Source of the DNA: Dioscorea cayenensis subsp. rotundata
Taxonomy: Eukaryota; Streptophyta; Magnoliopsida; Dioscoreales; Dioscoreaceae
Length of the DNA stretch: 64,000 nt
Direction: 5' to 3'
NCBI RefSeq assembly: GCF_009730915.1
Contig: NC_052474.1
Coordinates: forward strand, 8,839,501 to 8,903,500
Part shown: one piece after another, positions 34,394 to 46,249 of the stretch
Position numbering within the stretch: position 1 is the first letter of the stretch
Layout: every line of letters begins with the position of its first letter
Notes under the pieces: generated by a model
Databases searched by the model: none
What the model was told of the DNA's origin: nothing
The model's input: only the letters and a program-made list of their open reading frames with translations
Made by a program: the position numbers and the translations under genes

Positions 34394-36721
34394 TGGAGAG
34401 TTTTTTGTGGTATTGCTAGATACAACGGGGAAGGGACGAGTGCTAATGCTCACGGTGCTGACTGCATGGGAATCAGAATTGGCTGAGACATGTGAGTGAT
34501 GGGGTCTCGATATTTTCTGTGTCAGGGTGAAGTTTATCACACCTGATGGACATAAAACGGTTTTGTCCAATAGAAAACTAGGTTGACTTCCAGCACATGT
34601 GTCACGTGTACTCTATCTTCAAATGCCCTCTAATCGATCTTGTTGTTGAGACAGATGATGTGCCATCGTATCCTACTAAAAATGAATTTTTCTCATTCTA
34701 AGATTCTTCTCTTTTATGTTTATCTAGTTGTATAAGTCCATTATTGTTTAACTATACCAGTCTCTGTTTAAATATATTACGTTTCCATTTAAACATTGTC
34801 TTCTTCATTTAATTTATTTTGTCTCTATTTAATTATTTGAATTAACATTTAAATGTTTAATTTATCATTTAAACACTTTATGTCTATGCTTAACATATTG
34901 ATTATTTCCGTTTAAACTGAAGTGTTGGTAGGAATTCGGATTCTGCGAGCGCTCCGGTCCTACCCCATAGCGACCCTGACGGTGTGGGATGCCTTCCTTC
35001 CTCGACAGATCAATCTGAAGTGTTGTCGTCGGATATCGGACAACGTTTGGAAGGCGTTGAACATTTCAAGGATGCGTGGAATGCGTTGCCGATGGTTGTT
35101 AATGGCGCCTTCATACATCAAAAGAATATAATAAAAATACTTTCAGAATCAAGACAATCAACCCATTACACACTTGCGGTGGTGGAATAGGATCGGTGTC
35201 ACATCCGAAAGCGTCTAAAAAATGGGTAAGCATTGCGATTTGTTGCTTTGGTACGTGGATAAGGTGGTTGAGACGAACCCCGGCAGCATTGCGATTGTCG
35301 AAAGAGACGGTGAGCTTTTTAAATGTGCATTCTTTTCTTTCAGTGCGTGTATTGTGGGATTCAAGAGGGTTTGTAGGCCGCTGTAGTTTCTCGATGGTAT
35401 CCACCTCCTTGGAAAGTATCAGAGTACTCTATTGGGTGTCACAGGCAAAGATCGAAACAATGGTTTTTTCCAAGTCGTCTTCGGTATTGTCAACAACAAG
35501 ACTGATGCTAATTGGATTTGGTTCATTTCCAAGTTAGGTGATACTTTATATGATGAATGAGATTATTAAGAGATAATTACATTCGTGTCGGACAGGTCTA
35601 AGGGCTTTGTGAACGCTATTACGAGAGTCTTCCCTTCTTCCCCACATGCATACTGTCTTCGACACCTGGAGGCAAATTTTATGAAAGCTAACGTCAGACT
35701 TGGGAAGGCAATGAGGGAGGAGCGTTGGTCTATATACTTTTGTCTTGCGTGGCCATCCACGGCTAAAGAATTCAATGATACCGTGAATGAACCGCAGGCC
35801 ACATCACCCGAAGCCCATCATTGGTTGATTAATAAATCGAATATGTCACATTGGTCGAATTATCTATTCAGAGGTGAACGTTGGGATGAGATGTATTCAA
35901 ATGTCGCGGATTCGTTTAATGCGTGGATCAAAGAAGCTCGGCATTTACCAGTGACGAAAATGGTCGACTCCATAAGGTATTTGAATGTTAATTTTATTTA
36001 CACTTAAGAATTGGTCTTATCTTTTCAAACATTTCATTATTATTCAAATATCATTTTCTGTGTTTAACTATCTGCCTCATCGTTTAACTTATTTTCCTAC
36101 GGTTTAAACAAATGTGTTTATGTTTAAATATAATTGTCTTTGCTTAACATTGATAAAGATTTGTGTTCTACGTTGTACAGGTTCAAGTTGATGCGCATGT
36201 TATGCAATTACTGTGAGCAAGCGAACAAATAGGAGACCTACTTATGCCTGGACATACATTCGAAGATAGAGATACTTATTGAGAACAACCGAAATCTTCG
36301 TGTTGGTCATTGTGTCAATGATCATTATGAAGTGATTGACCAGTGCAGTAACTCTATAGATCTTGCCAATAGAACTTGCTCATGTCGCAGATGGCAAGTT
36401 TATGGTATCCCGTGCAAACACGCTTGTACTGCAATAATGCAGACATACACCAACGTTCATCGATATATTAGCGGCTACTTCACCATCAACAATTACAAAC
36501 TGGCGTATAAGGAAGCTATATTCCCCATACCTGACAATGACAAGCCTACGGACGGAAATCGTGAACTGCGTTTGCGACCGCCTGTGATGAGAAGACAACC
36601 TGGGCGTTCTAGACAAAAAAGGATCGAGTCTCCAGTGTTTGAGATCCACGAGTTACATTGCAACCGCTCTCACGCCTCCGGACACAATCGTAGATCTTGC
36701 AATGAAACTGTCGCCGACTAG
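34394..36721 (+). pseudogene. MULE transposase (MuDR-type), decayed
   Basis: Exons of a plant MULE transposase with stops and frame changes. N-terminal domain pieces VRVKFITPDGHK and CHVYSIF lie at 34394-34700. SDIGQRLEGVEHFKDAW is at about 35028. The zinc finger HTCGGGIG-SVSHPKASKKWV is at 35170-35225. The catalytic core starts FLDGIHLLGKYQ (about 35390) and VTGKDRNNGFFQVVFGIV. After two stops near 35560 it continues VSDRSKGFVNAITRVFP and CLRHLEANF (35585-35700). The Asp residues of LDG and SDR needed for DDE catalysis are present. A SWIM zinc finger CSCRRWQVYGIPCKH is at 36380-36425, and a C-terminal knuckle HCNRSHASGHNRRSC ends the frame at 36721. An intron at about 35980-36180 is built of TTTAAAC repeats. 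The frame is not intact, so it is probably inactive unless the base calls are wrong. Confidence 0.8.
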
Positions 36722-36729
36722 GCATTGTA

Positions 36730-37080
36730 AATAAACAAATTTTTAAAAAGAAACAAACTTAATTGAGTGCCAATTGGTGATATTTAAACAGAGAAACTTG
36801 TATTCTTAACATGTAGGTAACATATATTTAAATAGAGACATTGTTTGTTTAAACAGAGACTACTTTTTTTTAATTTATTATCCTACGTTGTTTGTTTAAA
36901 CAAAGACTACTTTATTTTAAACGTAAACACAAATATTTAAACAATAAAATTGAAAGTTAAGCAAAGAAAGTCGAGTATATAAGTATACAGACTAGTAAAT
37001 TTACATTGAAAAATTTGTCATGTTCCTCGAAAACAATGAATTGAATTTAAATTTATAATGATAAAACTATTTTATATCGT
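36730..37080. repeat. ~20 bp degenerate TTTAAAC repeat spacer
   Basis: The intergenic spacer between the two MULE genes consists of units such as ATTTAAACAGAGACATTG, TGTTTAAACAGAGACTACTT and ATTTAAACAATAAAATTG at roughly 20 bp spacing. Equivalent stretches are at 31570-31780, 32400-32570, 32750-33060, 33420-33590, 34735-34920, 36000-36180, 37850-37980, 39230-39420 and 40260-40500. Orientation of the keyword (GTTTAAA or TTTAAAC) and its flanks varies between stretches. Confidence 0.75.
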
Positions 37081-40000
37081 CTAAACAAACAATATCATGT
37101 CAATACTATTTCCCCGCAGTCGAAGACCCCCTTTGTTAGTGATGCCGGCTGCGCTCCCTTCCTTAAGTATGCGGGCAACATACTTTAATCTCAGATAAGG
37201 GACGTCTGTTTGTGGTAGCCGTAGCTTTTCATCGTCGAGTAATTTGCTCAATAAACCGCATGACATAGACGGCGCAGTCGACACTTCTTTTTTTTTTATC
37301 GTGGAGTTTTAATGTTGTGAACTAGTGGGTACTTTGTGGTCACCGTCTCGTCGAACTCCATATCGATACAAGTGTCGAATAGCCTCGCTGTCGAGGTACA
37401 CAAATTGAGGTTAGAATACCGATTATTTACCAAACAATATTTATCAAACTTAATTTATCAAAGAACTTATCATTTCTAACGCGTTTTTATTGTATTCCTC
37501 ACTTTGGCATGAAGAATAATGCTTGTATTCTTTTTTGTTATTGTCAAGGACCACGAGATGGAAGTGGCCATTCGTGATTATCGAGAGGATGACAATGTCA
37601 ATATCATACAGCTTGTGTGCGGCATCTTCGATCATAGTGAAAGTCGTGTTAGACGCGCCTTCCTGCTTTAACATAAACAGTGCAAGTAGTCGTGTTACTC
37701 TGCTCTGTGACTTTTGTATTATGCATACGAAAGCGTCTATCACATCGTCTGACACCATCTCCTTCCCGTCAAGTAGCGTGAATAGTCTGGACCGTGTGGT
37801 GCTAAGAGAGCCATTCATCCACACGACAGTCATGCGGTTAAACGGTAACAAATATAATTAAACAATATTGTAAATATTTAAATGATATAGCAAATATTTA
37901 AATAATATTGTAAATATTTAAACGGTAACTACATAAATTAAAGGTTAACATATAAATTTAAACAATAACATAAAAACTTCAAACTCATCCATGGAGCAGT
38001 TGATGAAGATCCTTACTAACTCCTGCTCGAATTTGTTGAGTCGCGATTGTCCAAGGTATTTTTTCTTCTTCGGAATAAAGTCTTTCCGAACTTTTCATAT
38101 TGTTGGTTGGCAAAGATTATATCTCTCGTTGATTTTTCGGTGGCGTTCCCTTGCCACTTGTCAACATCTATTTTGGGATCATCATGCAGCACTGTTGTTG
38201 ACGGTTGTCGGTGTTTCAGCACCAGCAGCATCTTCCTTCGATGCGGGCATGACGACAGTATCAACCGGAGATATATCCTTACATACTTCTTGTTGTTGTG
38301 AGATTGTGTCTGCCTTCGATGCAGCACTGTCGGCCATTAGTTCCACCGTGACTATGATTTCGTTGATAACAGAGTCAACGATCTTCTCAACTGCGGCCAC
38401 GACAATAGCATCAACGGGAGACACACCCTTAGCTGGTTCTTGTTCTTCAGGGATTGTATCTACCTTCGATGCCGCACTATCGTGAGCCGGTTCCACCGTG
38501 ACGGGGATTTTCGTTGACAACAAAGTCAACGATCTTATCAACCGCTGTAATGGCAACATCATCTACGCTCTTCTCCAACGTGACGACCATGTCATCAATG
38601 GCGACAAACTCAATAACAACATCAGCTGCGGATGGTGCTGGTATTGTTTCATCGTCAGCCGGTGATGGATAGAGAGACATTATTGTTTTCCTCTTTTTAC
38701 AAGTCTCTTCAAACGTGGCCGTCTTGGAATGGTCATCCTGATGAAGTCCTCGTCGTCAAATTCTGAGGCCTCATCTGTCCCGGGTGCTTCATTTGTTTAG
38801 AGGGACGACGCAGTCGATTGTGACTATCCTTCCAATGCCTCAACCCGAGCGACAAGCCGAGGAAACTCGGTCATCAATATCTGGCACGCCTGCAGAAGAG
38901 TTACAGTGACGTCGTTTCCTAGTGCCATCGGGGGGCTGCCACGGTTGGGGGACTGTCGTTGTCATGGTCGGGGGGTGTTGCAATCCGGCCGGGTAAGAGA
39001 GGGCTTCTCCGGCGTCGAGGAATGAGTGCGCGCGTTGGGCTGGAAGTAGGAGAATGGTGTCGAGCACGCACGGAAGAGGTTGGCCTCTCATCTTGCCTTC
39101 GAGCAAGTGGTTCCGGAGCAATAGCATCCACCCGGCGGTTGGCCCAAACAAATATATCTTCATCAGCATTTGGCGGGACCAGCTCAGGAAACTAATATAT
39201 GTAAACAAAACAATCTCAGCGAAATCATTCAGTTTAAACAATAACAAATATATTTAAACATTTAGCTTATATATTTAAACAGTATCGCATTTATTTAAAC
39301 TTAAAACAAAATGTTTAAACTCTAAAAAATACTTGTAAATAGAAAATAAACACTGTTAAACACTAAATACTATATTTAAACATTAACTATCTACTGTTAA
39401 ACACATTATTCATGATTTATTATCTCTTTTCCTTCGAGAGATGACAAACTGGTTTCTATTATCGCTTGCTTCCGATAACTACTTTCACCGTAGCACAGCA
39501 TCCTTGGGGTCTTGCCGAAACGGACTTTCTTTCCGGTTCCGATCAGCTCTTAAAACCATATGTTCAGCGCGACCGAGCAACCCTTAATATACCTTGTGTT
39601 GGTCTTCTTCCCCGCACATCTAGCTTGCACTCAATCGGCTGCTTGTGGAATTTCCTTTATAAGCCACTTGTGCGTCGCTTGCGACCATGCGTATCGCCCA
39701 TGCTAGGTAGATAATCGATATAATCAACGATCCAATTCGGAACCAAGCATGAGGTATTTGGGAAGAGGATTGTACCTATGAGGTACACCATCATGAGTTT
39801 GACAAAATTTTATCTTCTCCCCTCTGTCGAATAAGTTGCTCAAGAGTTCTCTTGATGGAGTCTCTGTGTCTCTTGTAGGTTTTTGATAAATACCTCTCTT
39901 CGAAAGCTGAGATGTTTTCTTCTTCTGAAACACAACCGCGTCTCCATCGCAACGCAAACCAAGAACGAGGGCCACATCTTTAGACCTGAAACTCAGCAGG

Positions 40001-40251
40001 CTTTCCCTGATCCTGAATTTATTGGTGCGGCCATCGTACTTTTGCAATAAAGAATCAAGAAGGGCCCTCTCTTGGAATACAGCTTCCAGCTTAGTAAATG
40101 CTGCAAACGGTGACCTTCGGATGATCTCCCAGTGTCGAGGGGTCATGTGAACTTTCAATTCAGCCAAGGTCTCCACTACCAGTGTCAAGTAGCATCCCCT
40201 ATTAACTAGGTTGACCGCCATTATCACAAGGCTGCGACAATAACAACACAT
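37081..40251 (-). pseudogene. MULE-borne Ulp1-like (C48) cysteine protease gene with N-terminal mobile-domain-like region
   Basis: Multi-exon minus-strand gene, degraded. The first exon (40251-39724) encodes MTPRHWEIIRRSPFAAF and FRSKDVALVLGL, as in the plant mobile domain / DUF1985-type N-terminus of such proteins. Middle exons include a Pro-rich piece (39200-38920). An acidic segment (38680-38182) carries two copies of a DSAASK-DTI--QE-(A/C)K--SPVD repeat, and DVDKWQGNATEKSTRD lies near 38140. The protease core has SDDVIDAFV and NGHFHLVVLD (37851-37450; catalytic His and Asp side), then VDCAVYVMRFIEQI (about 37290-37250) with the catalytic Cys. A frame change precedes DEKLRLPQTDVPYLRLKYVA. 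Ulp1-type genes carried by MULEs are known (KAONASHI elements of Arabidopsis). Splice sites were not all resolved. Confidence 0.7.
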
Positions 40252-41139
40252 TCAGTAGTATTCACAAAGTTTTAAGTGGAAATATAAGATTTTAAACAGA
40301 AGCCTCAATTATTAAACAGAGATATAATATTGTAAACAGTGATCTAGTTTCTTAAATGGTAACCACAATATTTAAACGGAGACATACGTTTTTAAACTAA
40401 AACTCATTTTTTAAACGGAAAGATCATTTCTAAAACTGCAATCATATCAAATGAAAGGGGAAACATACATTATAAACATTACACAAATCATAACAATCGA
40501 AAAACTATTTCGATCATGTACACAGACAAAAATGTAAAACAAAACAAAACCCTAGCCGAGAAATCTCCCTGCAGACTAACAAAACCCCAGCCGAAAAATC
40601 CCCCCTCAAACTTCAATATCTTCCAATAAAAATTGAACCACAAAAAAATAACCGAAAAATCTTTCTTTCTAGCAGAATAGTTAACATAAAACCATAATCA
40701 CAACTTCTGCAATACCTTAGATTGCAAACTGATGAAATGCCGAATACTTGCGCGGGACTTCTCCTTTGAGACACCGGTGGAAAGGGAAAAGCTGAAATTA
40801 CAGACGATGTCCCAGTTGAAACAACTACGGAAAGGGAAAAGCTAAAAGAGGCGAGTTGAGAAAAAACAAGTATACAGCTCCAGTAAAGTCGTTTCTTGGG
40901 ATTACCCTAAGAAAAACCCCCCACTTCCTCTGAAACCGCCAAAATGATTGCAGTGCCATGACTTCCCATGTAAGGGGCAATTTCGTCCATAAAATTTAAA
41001 AATAACTCTGTTAACCATCGTTACATGCTTTGGGGGTTTAAAAAACATTGAGTTTAAAAGGAAGGGGTTTTTAGGGTGGCAATTAAAGGGGGTGTTTTTG
41101 GCAATATTACAAACTTAGGGGTTTTTTGGCAATTTTCAC

Positions 41140-41392
41140 TATAAATAATTAATAATAAATAATGTTAAATACTTATCATTAAACATAATCCATTATTTTA
41201 TATAATATCTACCATTTATCTACAAGGGTATTGATATAATTTTACTACATCCTACATTTTTATTTTTTCTATTCCCAATCCTTATTCCGTCAAATCAAAC
41301 ACATTATTCATAATCCCCTTTTTCCCATTCACATTCCTCTCCTTTTTCTATTCCCCCTGTTCCCATTCCTATTCCGTAATCCAAATGTGCCC
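41140..41392. mobile_element. hAT-like element, right part
   Basis: Continuation of the element at 30390-30830 after the MULE insertion. It contains CCCATTCCTATTCCGTAATC and CCAAATGTGCCC, the inverse of the left end words. Interior AT-rich. Confidence 0.4.
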
Positions 41393-43882
41393 GTGCTCAG
41401 TGGCTGCTTAACCAATGGGTCCACTTTTTTTTTTAAAATTTTAAAAATGATCTTTGTATTTTAACATTCAAATGATCTTTAGGACCCATAAATTTTGAAA
41501 AATTAAACCATTGTATGAGAAAGCTGGTAACCCAAGCCGGCTCCGAAATGGGTTCAGATAAATTGGTCACCCAAGCCACTTCTTGATAGGTCGGACCGTG
41601 AGGGCCTTTGCTGCAGTAGGTGGAACTTTAGGCTCCCCGTCAACAAAAAAAAAACCATCATGCAATTACAAACAATATATATACAAAAGAGTAATTTAAG
41701 TGCCACACACACTCCCATGTCCATATTGAAAACACATTTTCAAATTATCAACAAAAGTTTACATATAATTTCAAAGTGAAAACATGATAAGCAAGCCTTT
41801 AATAGGATTGAAAATAAATAGCATAGCAGACTCAAATTGCCATAAGGTGTTCACTTTGAACCAAAATAGCAGTTTTAAGCATACTCAACAAAGGAATGCA
41901 CACACATACCTATACATAAGTATATAAAACAGAACTGCATCGAACTTTCTTTTGCAAGTGCAATAAAATAAAGCACAATCCACTCACAAGTTTTGCTAGG
42001 AAATAAAAACAAGCTTCTATTCTTCTGTGAGTGCCTTGCCTTTGCTAGAGGTCTCGCCACCTAAAAATAAGATTTATTGATTTAGCCCAAATAGTAAGTA
42101 TGACATGCAACTTAGCTTTAAATGCAATGTATGAAAGGTTTAATTTTAACAATGGTTGAAATTTACTCTAAAATATTAACCAACCAATAAAACCCACTAA
42201 AGATGAACAAGCTCAAATTAGGCTAAGATTGCCTAAGCCTGCTTTAACTAGCTAAAATTGGGTTGAACCAACACTCACTAAGTTTAATGCTACAGTATAA
42301 GCTACAATAACATTGACACAAGATCACTCTTTAAGCCTAAGAGGAGAGGTAAAATTTTCTATTATTACACCAACTTCCCTTCCCATAACCTCACCTATAT
42401 TCTCACATGCATCGTCAACACACCTAAATGACATCTGTTTTTATACTTGAACACTTATAGTTTTGTATATCTCTCGAATACATAAACTTCCATTAACATA
42501 ATACACATGGATACATGTATACACCTCCTTCACTTTTACTATCTCCTTCACATGATCCCAAGCATGTTATGAAATTATTCATAACCTCTTCAATTTCCAA
42601 CTAAATGACATGAATACCAACTCCTCTTACACAAACACTCCATGCTTTTTTAACACATACCAACATCTATAACTCACATATCTTAAACAAGCATACACAT
42701 CCTTCTCTTAACCTCACTAGTATCTTCATTGATATATATTTATATATATTGTAAATTCATATTCAAGCCGAGCTTCAACAATCTAAATCACTTGCCAAAT
42801 TTCCTCCCACCTATACTTATAAAGCCACACCACAATTAAAGAATATGAAACACAAACACAAGAAATGCTTTCTTCTAGCAAATCTGCTCATAGGTATTAG
42901 ATCGAGCACTTTGTTGGCATCAATGAAATGCTAAGAAAAACTTAGCATGCAAACTAATACAAATGATTGCTTATACAACAACCTTAAACTTTAACATCAA
43001 CTTCCGTCGTATCCATGATCATCACTCTAACTCTAAGTAAGCATGCGAGCTAATAATCAAGTCTATCACAAAAAATAAATAAAAATTTAAAATTAATAAA
43101 AAAAAATAATAATAAATAAATAAATAAAAAAAGGCATAATTTTCAATTGCAAGGTTTCCAAACATTGAGATCCAAGCTCAGGGGCAGATATTATATGTTT
43201 ATGTATATATTTAAATTTAATTTTTTAAATTGCGCCCCCTCCCTTTCCACACCTTAAGATTTTGTGTCAAGATCCGCCATTGTCCAAGCTATCAATGAGG
43301 GTTGCTTGGAGGAATAAATTAATAAGGCAAATTATAGAAGTTAGCTTAAGCAACTAACCCACAACATCCCTAAAAGGTGTCATTCTAATTATGATCATGC
43401 ATCAACTAAAGAACTCCGGACATGGAATTCAATGAGTGAAAACTTGTATAAAACTCAAAGATCTTGGAAGATAAAAGCAAGATAAAGCCATGTAACTCTT
43501 GCTAATTTAAGCTATAGCATGATAAGAATGCATACCAAAATTTTAATTTTAATTTTTAATTTTAATGAACTCAAGATGAAGGTCAGCCTCTCCTTCTCCT
43601 AGGGCATGCTCGGTGTGGTGGATGAAAGAAGAAAGATAAAAGAGGTTTTAAGGTTAATCCTTGAATTGCTATAGTACTTGCTATAGTAAAAGTACTAAGT
43701 TGCCATTTTATAGTTTCAGCTACAGTAAGACAATTATGGGTTGAGTTAAACCTATAATAATGCTATGTCCAAAGGTAGATAATATGAGGTATTGCATTAA
43801 CAACCTCTTTTAAACCACTTGATTAGCATTGAAAGTTAATAGTCCATTAAAAAATAATAATACATTATATTATTAAAATTCA
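41393..43882. other. Intergenic region without recognised genes
   Basis: AT-rich sequence with no supported exon. 41520-41640 is GC-richer (CCCAAGCCGGCTCCGAAATG; GACCGTGAGGGCCTTTGCTG) and carries a minus-strand poly-T. On the minus strand 43740-43640 shows repeated ACTGTAGC / CTATAGCA words like the start of the gypsy LTR at 4567-4680, so part of this region may be an inverted, decayed LTR of that group; the match is too weak to annotate. Confidence 0.4.
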
Positions 43883-44361
43883 TATTTTTTACTGGTAATT
43901 GTCAAAAACCCCTTAGAAGTTTTCTTTATTCATATTTGCCCCTCCCAAATTGGGTATTCCTAAAAAGGCATTCCTTTTTCGAACAACTTACTTTTCAGTA
44001 ATTCTGACATAAAGATAGCTAACGTTGACATGAATGACCCTTAGTTTTTTTAAGGGGAAACACATAATATTAAACAAAAAGGTGAGATATTAAATAGAAA
44101 AAACAAATATTAAATGAAAAATAACATATTAAGTGAAAACATATGTGGTTACACATAAACACACAATGTTAAACAAAAACTATAATTATTAAGCAGAAAG
44201 TGTATGTTGTAAGTTAGAATAAATTGACGGAGTGAGATGCAGTAACGGAAAAGGAAGTGTACTGAAATGGAAAGGACTATTTGGGAAGTCAAATGTAAGA
44301 GGGATTGTTTGGGAAGTTTTGAAACTTTCAGGGGGCTAAAAGTAATATTCCCTATTTTTTA
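43883..44361. mobile_element. Small MULE-derived element with 9 bp target duplication
   Basis: The element 43892-44352 (461 bp) is flanked by TATTTTTTA at 43883-43891 and 44353-44361. Ends CTGGTAATTGTCAAAAACCC and (complement) GGGAATATTACTTTTAGCCC resemble the terminal regions of the 30831-41139 MULE. The interior (44050-44215) is a run of ~15-20 bp repeats with the keyword ATATTAAAC/AAACAAAAA. It has no coding sequence. The target duplication is AT-rich, so slightly less decisive than the others. Confidence 0.7.
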
Positions 44362-44499
44362 TAATTATTTAAAAAATATATTTTAAAAATATATATTTTG
44401 TTTAAATATATTACCTAATTATTTTTTATTAAATAATGAAATATTTTTATTTAATAATTATATCTATAATAAAATGTGTAATGTAAATAGTTAAAATAA

Positions 44500-44815
44500 T
44501 GAATGAAATGATTGTGGCTCCATAGTATAACCATTATAGGAGAAAGTTTAATGAGTAAGAGTTTAATGAATTGATGAGGTGTCATGAGATTCAAATTAAC
44601 TACTAAAAATGCCTTAGAGCATCTTTAATGGAGTTTCAATTTTTTAGGATATATTAACTAATTATTTTTAAATCATAATTATATAAATATTTATTATGAA
44701 TAATTGAAATGTTGAGTGAAATGACCGTAAGTCCCATATGATAGTATAACTATTACGGGAGATTGTCTGATGGGTAAGAGTTTAATGTAATGATGAGATG
44801 GCATAGCCATTAAAC
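44500..44815. repeat. ~200 bp-spaced direct repeat
   Basis: Block 44505-44605 (AGTATAACCATTATAGGAGA; AAGAGTTTAATGAATTGATG) is repeated in divergent form at 44706-44810 (AGTATAACTATTACGGGAGA; AAGAGTTTAATGTAATGATG). The words TGCCTTAGAGCATCTTTAAT near 44610 resemble termini of plant MITEs. Family unknown. Confidence 0.6.
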
Positions 44816-46249
44816 TTAGATAGTCTAACCAATTAAAATGCATCTAGCCCATACCACCTCAATAGTAAACATGGCTCATGTTCCATTAACCTCTTTATTT
44901 GGATGTCTAAAATGGACAAAGTGAGCTTAGCAACTATACTCACTCATTAGATTGTCATTTGGAACCTTCCTTTTTATTGCCAGAGTCATTCATCGATAGT
45001 TAAGGTGATGTGACCTATTAGAAACCTCATTGCTGTCAAGAATAGCTCTACAATATCTCTAAAATGCATTTGTATGTTGGTTAGGCTCTACTTAGCTATT
45101 ACCTTTGCATATCATGTGGATTTGTATGCCCATAGATGGAGATACTTAGTACACTTAAGATTCCTATTAACCTTTTGATTGTCAATTTAAAGCTTTAGTT
45201 TCAACAAATCGCCGCTTGCAAGCACAAATCGAGACTTCAATCTCTCATTCGGATCATTGTGGATGTTTGAAAGATTAGCATCCCCATTGTGACTCGATAA
45301 AGGTAAGACAATGCTTATACATGTTGTAGATATCCATAGATGACAAGAGAAGCATTAGCAACTGGTGGTAGAGCTGCAAGCACAGTTCAGTTAGGTCACA
45401 TGGGTCTATGACCATCTCGGTGAGTCGAGCCACGCTCCCACAATTTGACCAATGTGACATACCTTGAGGTTAAGCCTTACTCCCACCAGGTTTGACTCTA
45501 GTACAATACATTTCCCCTCCATTACTTTTCCAATGGACCAATACAGGTTTAAATGTTTGACACATGTCATATATGCTTTCAATGGTTAGGATTTAAACTT
45601 AGTTAATATCATCTTTTCACACCCCATCCTAAAATGATCATATTGGCAAAATACCCTATCTTAAGTGTTATGCTTCAATTTTTTAAGTGTTATGCTTCAA
45701 TTTTTCTCTAGTCTCGTAGAATTCACTGTTAGAGATACCATGTTGAACAAATCATAATGACAACTCACAACTCAAAAATATGAAGATGTCTGGATTTGAT
45801 AATATCAAGTAAAGAATAATAAAAATGCAAAAGGCTTGAGTTCTCTAATTAAAAAAAAAAAAACTCCAAAGCTGTAAACTCATTCATGCAAAGAGGTTAC
45901 AACTCGAAATCAAAGGGATAAACATCAATAAACAAACAAAAAATTAAGCTCAATAAAAAAAATATTTAATCATCCTCTTCAATGAGGAAATTGGGAAAAA
46001 TCTTGGAGAAAATCAACAAAATAACAAAACAATGAAATATACCATATCTCATTCTTCGGTGAGAATGTCAGAAAGAGTCAAATATTTTATGGTCTTTTTT
46101 TCACAAAAAAGTTCAAAGAAGAGTTAAAGACACTAGATGATGATACTTTTGATCACTATATTCATTCTTACGTTTCAAGAAAACAATCAAGTATATGTAT
46201 ATACAAATAAATCATAGCTAGGGTTTCTATGAATCAATAAAATAAGTTA
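44816..46249. other. Intergenic region without recognised genes
   Basis: No exon, RNA gene or element terminus recognised. Short open frames (for example 45275-45460, minus) have no protein-like features. Confidence 0.5.

Larger units (their letters stand above)
34041..41139. mobile_element. MULE copy B with transposase and Ulp1-like gene
   Basis: Begins without a recognisable terminus directly after copy A; the first family sequence is the CACTTCAAGTGGGTCCATG block at about 34085, which equals about 30947 in copy A. It runs to the right inverted terminus at 41139. The transposase lies at 34394-36721 (+) and a protease gene at 40251-37081 (-), tail to tail with about 360 bp between. All spacers and introns consist of ~20 bp TTTAAAC-containing repeats. 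Confidence 0.7.
30822..41148. mobile_element. Composite Mutator-like element, 10.3 kb
   Basis: Outer ends at 30831 and 41139 are flanked by a perfect 9 bp duplication TATAAATAA (30822-30830, 41140-41148). The left terminus GGGAAAATTACTGTTTACCC and the complement of the right terminus, GTGAAAATTGCCAAAAAACC, are degenerate inverted repeats followed on both sides by C-run words (CCCCTC, CCCCCT). The interior contains two head-to-tail copies. The first (30831 to about 34040) is internally deleted; the second (about 34040-41139) carries a transposase gene on the plus strand and a Ulp1-like gene on the minus strand. Blocks 31020-31830 and 34130-34930, 32390-32760 and 36000-36330, 33110-33420 and 38930-39260, 33700-34030 and 40540-40890 correspond in order. 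Only the outer ends have target duplications. Confidence 0.85.

Noticed and set aside
36730..37080. ~20 bp repeats as a CRISPR array
   Set aside because: Units are degenerate, there are no unique spacers of fixed length, and the context is a plant transposon.
41393..43882. Inverted copy of the Del/Tekay LTR
   Set aside because: Only short ACTGTAGC-like words are shared; not enough to support an alignment by eye.
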